Shown: positions 27,413 through 27,533 of the stretch, piece by piece
How the letters are laid out: every line of letters begins with the position of its first letter
Position numbering within the stretch: position 1 is the stretch's first letter
From: Chromera velia
Lineage: Eukaryota > Sar > Chromeraceae
Direction of reading: 5' to 3'
Assembly: GCA_018398765.1 (NCBI GenBank)
Contig: JAHBMJ010005728.1
Span: 1 to 27,533, forward strand
Length of the DNA: 27,533 nt
The notes under the pieces: model-generated
Seen by the model: only the letters and a program-made list of their open reading frames with translations
Told to the model about the DNA's origin: nothing
Database searches by the model: none
Program-made: the position numbers and the translations under genes

Positions 27413-27533
27413 ATGAAGAGGGAGATGCAGGAAGCTTTTTGGAGGACATTTTGTGACTCCGACCAAAGGAAAGTGTTGGCTGAGGAAGCATTGGCAGAAC
27501 ATTTGGCCACTCTGCGGAACTCCAAGCCCACGA
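27413..27533 (+). CDS. 5' part of an unrecognised gene, cut by the window edge
   Basis: From an ATG at 27413 (a second ATG is at 27425) the plus frame is open to the end of the window, with an in-frame stop upstream at 27380. The peptide starts MKREMQEAFWRTFCDSDQRK and continues as a likely amphipathic helix (VLAEEALAEHLATLRNSKPT). Codons and composition look genuine, and better than the overlapping minus-strand frames. About 40 residues are visible; function unknown. Confidence 0.45.
   Translation, partial: MKREMQEAFWRTFCDSDQRKVLAEEALAEHLATLRNSKPT

Overview
The window reads as nuclear DNA of a protist with intron-rich genes. Coding exons are short to medium, flanked by GT...AG introns with pyrimidine-rich acceptors, and the introns and spacers are packed with (CT)n, (GT)n and tetranucleotide repeats. 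There is one 617-base assembly gap. The style (mixed GC, long simple-sequence introns, S/R/G-rich proteins) recalls alveolate algae such as the chromerids (Chromera-like). That is an impression from style, not a demonstrated identity. No rRNA, tRNA, CRISPR or bacterial-type operon was seen.

Layout. Bases 1-739 form one giant inverted repeat centred at base 370, with a smaller 42-bp palindrome inside each arm; its left arm runs off the window. Bases 1030-2940 hold microsatellites and a few coding-like exons of an unrecognised plus-strand gene. Bases 2990-3961 are an AT-rich island. Bases 3962-7500 are an old LTR-type retroelement on the minus strand: direct repeats of 465 and 448 bp with AGT...ACT ends, a primer-binding-like site, a polypurine tract and decayed minus-strand frames, but no visible reverse transcriptase. 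A short two-exon minus-strand gene (84 aa) follows at 7814-8171.

Bases 8675-10649 (minus) encode the one protein recognised with confidence: a member of the isocitrate lyase/PEP mutase superfamily of the C-C lyase type (DGDTGYGN, EDQ, PKRCGH and ARTDA motifs). It is divergently arranged, across about 1 kb, with the dominant gene of the window at 11657-23530 (+). That gene has 15 coding exons whose splice phases all agree and give a 1368-residue protein with no family I can name. Its N-terminal half looks globular; its C-terminal half is long, disordered and G/S/R/P/E-rich and carries a 3 x 13-residue perfect repeat. Its introns contain a 45-bp minisatellite, a duplicated half-exon with a competing splice acceptor, the assembly gap and an antisense terminal exon beside that gap.

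Bases 23531-27533 hold smaller, unrecognised candidate genes: a minus-strand terminal exon (23974-24258), a two-exon plus-strand gene (25559-26006), an undecided open region (26007-26692) and the start of a plus-strand gene cut by the right edge (27413-27533). Apart from the lyase, functions cannot be assigned from sequence alone, and the genes show no evident shared pathway.
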